A stretch of 9,497 nt of DNA from Ignavibacteriota bacterium (lineage in GTDB: Bacteria; Bacteroidota; Ignavibacteria; Palsa-1295). Position numbers and translations under genes: made by a program. The stretch is from the NCBI GenBank assembly GCA_025357895.1, contig JANYLL010000423.1:1-9497 (forward strand). The letters are read 5' to 3'. Shown here piece after piece: positions 7,869 through 9,497 of this stretch. A model generated the notes under the pieces. That model was not told where the DNA came from, made no database searches, and was given only the letters and a program-made list of their open reading frames with translations. Numbering within the stretch: the first letter of the stretch is position 1; each line of letters begins with the position of its first letter.

Positions 7869-7917
7869 CGGAGACTGAATTTTTATTCATTAAAAATAGC
7901 ATGGAATTGAATCTCCG
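7869..7917 (+). promoter_or_regulatory. Nested hairpin in the leader of the tail-fibre-like gene
   Basis: An outer pair CGGAGA (7869-7874) and TCTCCG (7912-7917) encloses a perfect 7-bp stem ATTTTTA (7879-7885) / TAAAAAT (7891-7897) with the 5-base loop TTCAT. AAC (7867-7869) and GTT (7918-7920) could lengthen the outer stem across one bulged G. It lies 72 bases before the ATG at 7990. It could be an mRNA-stabilising leader structure, a regulatory element or a chance fold. It does not match a riboswitch that I recognise. Confidence 0.35.
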
Positions 7918-7977
7918 GTTGTTATGTAATCATTAGTGATATTTTCTGTAATTTTCGTGATTGTGTTGCAAGTCATT

Positions 7978-7981
7978 AGGG
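7978..7981 (+). promoter_or_regulatory. Weak Shine-Dalgarno-like AGGG before the tail-fibre-like gene
   Basis: AGGG lies 8 bases before the ATG at 7990, a suitable distance. It supports this ATG as the start, together with the signal peptide that begins immediately after it. It is the only convincing ribosome-binding-site-like sequence among the genes of this window. Confidence 0.4.
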
Positions 7982-7989
7982 TATTTACT

Positions 7990-9497
7990 ATGAACATTTT
8001 CAGATCCTTGAGTTTACGTATAAGAAGAGTTTGTGCGTTCCTCTTTTTTTGTGTTTTGTTCATTACTTCTCAATCTTTTGGGCAAACTCCTCGCACGATA
8101 AGCTATCAGGGCCTTATTGTTACTTCAAATGGAAGTCCGATCAAAGACGGAAAGCATGTTCTGAAAATTTCGTTTTATAATAGTGCAGTGAGTGGATCTT
8201 CTCTTTTTACAGAATCAATTCCTGCTGAGATCAAAACCGGGTTGTTCGCAGTTGAAATAGGTTCTACGACTCCAATTCCAATGACGATAACATTTGATAC
8301 TCGGCTCTACCTTGGAATTGTAGTTGATGATGGAATTGAAATGTCGCCTCGTACTCCGCTCATCTCAGTTCCGACTGCTCTCCATGCTGATGTTTCCGAC
8401 TATGCAAAATCTGTGGCAGCCGACGCAAAAGGAGTGGTGACAAGTATTGATGAACTTTCAGGACCTATACTTATTGCAGGCGATAGTTCTATCTCTGTTA
8501 CTCATTTAGGAAGAGTAATTCAACTTCATGCTATGGTTCTTAATGAACCTGCAATTCGTTCGATCTTGGATACAGAACATACCATTACGGTTATCAATCC
8601 TAATGGCCCACAAACAAAAATCGGTGTTGCAGATAATGCTATCTCGACGAGAAAAATTATTGACGGCGCAGTTACTCCAGACAAAATAAATCAATCCGGT
8701 GCGACGAAAGGACAACTTCTGAAATGGAATGGCCTCACCTGGTTTCCTTCCGAAGATCTTAACTTTACCCCTTTCGCTGGTAATGATATTACTATAACCG
8801 GAGATACAATCTCTGTAACTACTCCGCTTCCAATCGGAACTGTTAATAACAGTACTCTCAGATGGTCGGGTACGAACTGGGTTGAGAACACAAATTTTCA
8901 AAGTACAACATCCGGGCTTACGACGATAAATAGTAATGTTCTATTAGCTAATAACGGGCAGCCAAGTGAACTCCGCTTTTACGAACCGAACGCCTCGGGA
9001 TTGAACTATACTGCTTTTAAAGCTCAACCCCAATCTTCTGATATAATCTATACTCTGCCTGCTTTACTTCCTTCCTCACTTGCCTTACTCACTGTTGATA
9101 ATAGCGGAATGTTGAATTGGGCAACTTCATTTCCGATGCAGGTACCATTTGATCAAATCATAAGCGCCATTAATCAAGGGCAAAGCTTAACGGTGGGAAA
9201 CGGCTCTATCTTAGCCCCTACAGGTACTGGTACAGTGAGTGCAAATCAATTCATCGGTTCCGGCTCAATAACAAATGCTGTTGATCTGGCAACAGCAGAA
9301 ATTGCAGGAATATTACCTATACAAAAAGGCGGCACAAATTCAGGGACGTCGGTAATTGGAAATAAACTGATGATATCCAATAACGGTGCTATTGTTGAAT
9401 TTGGTGGCGGTACTTCTGGACAGATACTATCGAGTAATGGCACAACAAATGCGCCATCATGGAATACCATTAATATCTTGCCAGCCGGCACAGCCAC
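7990..9497 (+). CDS. Exported tail-fibre-like / surface protein, C-terminus outside window
   Basis: The frame is open from ATG at 7990 to the right edge, 502 complete codons with no stop. Residues 1-31 form a signal peptide (basic RIRR, hydrophobic core VCAFLFFCVLFI, likely cut after SFG), so the product is secreted or surface-bound. Residues 36-140 form a module typical of these proteins: ISYQGLI, then GSPIKDGKHVLKISFYN, TGLFAVEIG, LYLGIVVDDGIEMSPRTPL and SVPTALHADVSDYA. Then come ISTRKIIDGAVTPDKI (218-233) and phage tail-fibre-like units such as GQLLKWNGLTW (241-251). SELRFYEPNASGLNYTAFKA (326-345) and ILPIQKGGTNSGTS (441-454) are also stock phrases of such proteins. Many relatives end in an intramolecular chaperone of the Peptidase_S74 type; whether this one does cannot be seen. 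Adhesion or a structural surface role is inferred. It is transcribed away from the housekeeping cluster, and no other phage-like gene is present. Confidence 0.9.
   Translation, partial: MNIFRSLSLRIRRVCAFLFFCVLFITSQSFGQTPRTISYQGLIVTSNGSPIKDGKHVLKISFYNSAVSGSSLFTESIPAEIKTGLFAVEIGSTTPIPMTITFDTRLYLGIVVDDGIEMSPRTPLISVPTALHADVSDYAKSVAADAKGVVTSIDELSGPILIAGDSSISVTHLGRVIQLHAMVLNEPAIRSILDTEHTITVINPNGPQTKIGVADNAISTRKIIDGAVTPDKINQSGATKGQLLKWNGLTWFPSEDLNFTPFAGNDITITGDTISVTTPLPIGTVNNSTLRWSGTNWVENTNFQSTTSGLTTINSNVLLANNGQPSELRFYEPNASGLNYTAFKAQPQSSDIIYTLPALLPSSLALLTVDNSGMLNWATSFPMQVPFDQIISAINQGQSLTVGNGSILAPTGTGTVSANQFIGSGSITNAVDLATAEIAGILPIQKGGTNSGTSVIGNKLMISNNGAIVEFGGGTSGQILSSNGTTNAPSWNTINILPAGTA
8698..9471 (+). 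repeat. Degenerate protein repeats of the GQ-L-W-NG-W type within the tail-fibre-like gene
   Basis: Related short units recur in the protein: GATKGQLLKWNGLTWFPS (residues 237-254), STLRWSGTNWVEN (288-300), LALLTVDNSGMLNWAT (364-379) and GGTSGQILSSNGTTNAPSW (473-491). Each has a small/polar stretch, a short strand, an N-G or S-G turn and an aromatic or W-ending strand. The similarity is at protein level only; the DNA copies have diverged, so recent duplication is unlikely. Such units occur in bacterial tail-fibre-like proteins and probably build a trimeric beta-rich stalk. Confidence 0.6.

Larger units (their letters stand above)
7746..7989. promoter_or_regulatory. Divergent intergenic control region
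   Basis: These 244 bases separate the minus-strand rodZ-like gene from the plus-strand tail-fibre-like gene and must hold the promoters of both. The DNA is distinctly A/T-rich. It contains a 22-bp palindrome, -10-like and -35-like hexamers on both strands, and a nested hairpin on the leader side of the plus-strand gene, each listed separately. No open reading frame or tRNA was seen in it. Confidence 0.8.

Noticed and set aside
8506..8901. A 131-residue open frame on the minus strand, opposite the tail-fibre-like gene
   Set aside because: The plus-strand frame has a signal peptide and recognisable modules across the same bases; the reverse frame has no domain.
7990..9497. A prophage tail-fibre gene
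   Set aside because: The protein has an N-terminal signal peptide, no neighbouring phage structural gene is visible, and the flank is housekeeping, so a chromosomal surface protein fits better. Genes beyond the right edge could change this.
1..9497. tRNA, rRNA, CRISPR array, insertion sequence, toxin-antitoxin or defence genes
   Set aside because: No cloverleaf-like segment, regularly spaced direct repeats, transposase motifs or terminal inverted repeats were seen by eye on either strand.

Overview
The window looks like chromosomal DNA of moderate to low G+C from a Bacteroidota/Chlorobiota-type bacterium (Ignavibacteria or Kapabacteria are good candidates). Three things point there: the near absence of Shine-Dalgarno sequences before the genes, an Mfd whose N-terminal part lacks the PDWE-type motif of proteobacterial and Gram-positive Mfd, and an exported tail-fibre-like protein of a kind common in those genomes. 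The taxonomic call is an inference, not a measurement.

Layout. Positions 1-7745 hold four genes on the minus strand, in transcription order: a RodZ-like membrane-anchored HTH protein (7745-6399), the NAD-dependent DNA ligase LigA (6392-4362), a multi-pass membrane protein resembling the GPDPase_memb / DUF7544-type families (4358-3186), and the transcription-repair coupling factor Mfd (3106-1, its C-terminus cut off by the window edge). The first three are packed with 6 and 3 bases between them and should be one transcript. Mfd follows after a 79-base gap that carries a strong bulged hairpin, possibly a terminator or attenuator. Positions 7746-7989 form a divergent intergenic region with a 22-bp near-perfect palindrome, promoter-like hexamers and a nested hairpin. 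From 7990 to the right edge a plus-strand gene encodes a secreted protein with phage tail-fibre-like repeats; its C-terminus lies outside the window.

Function. LigA seals nicks in replication and repair, and Mfd couples stalled RNA polymerase to nucleotide excision repair, so the minus-strand cluster is mostly genome maintenance joined to a cell-shape (RodZ) gene and an uncharacterised membrane protein. The divergent gene is a surface or adhesin-like product, unrelated in function. No tRNA, rRNA, CRISPR array, insertion sequence or defence system is visible. The window is mainly ordinary housekeeping DNA; the points most worth following are the divergent control region, the lysine/proline-rich RodZ tail and the tail-fibre-like protein.
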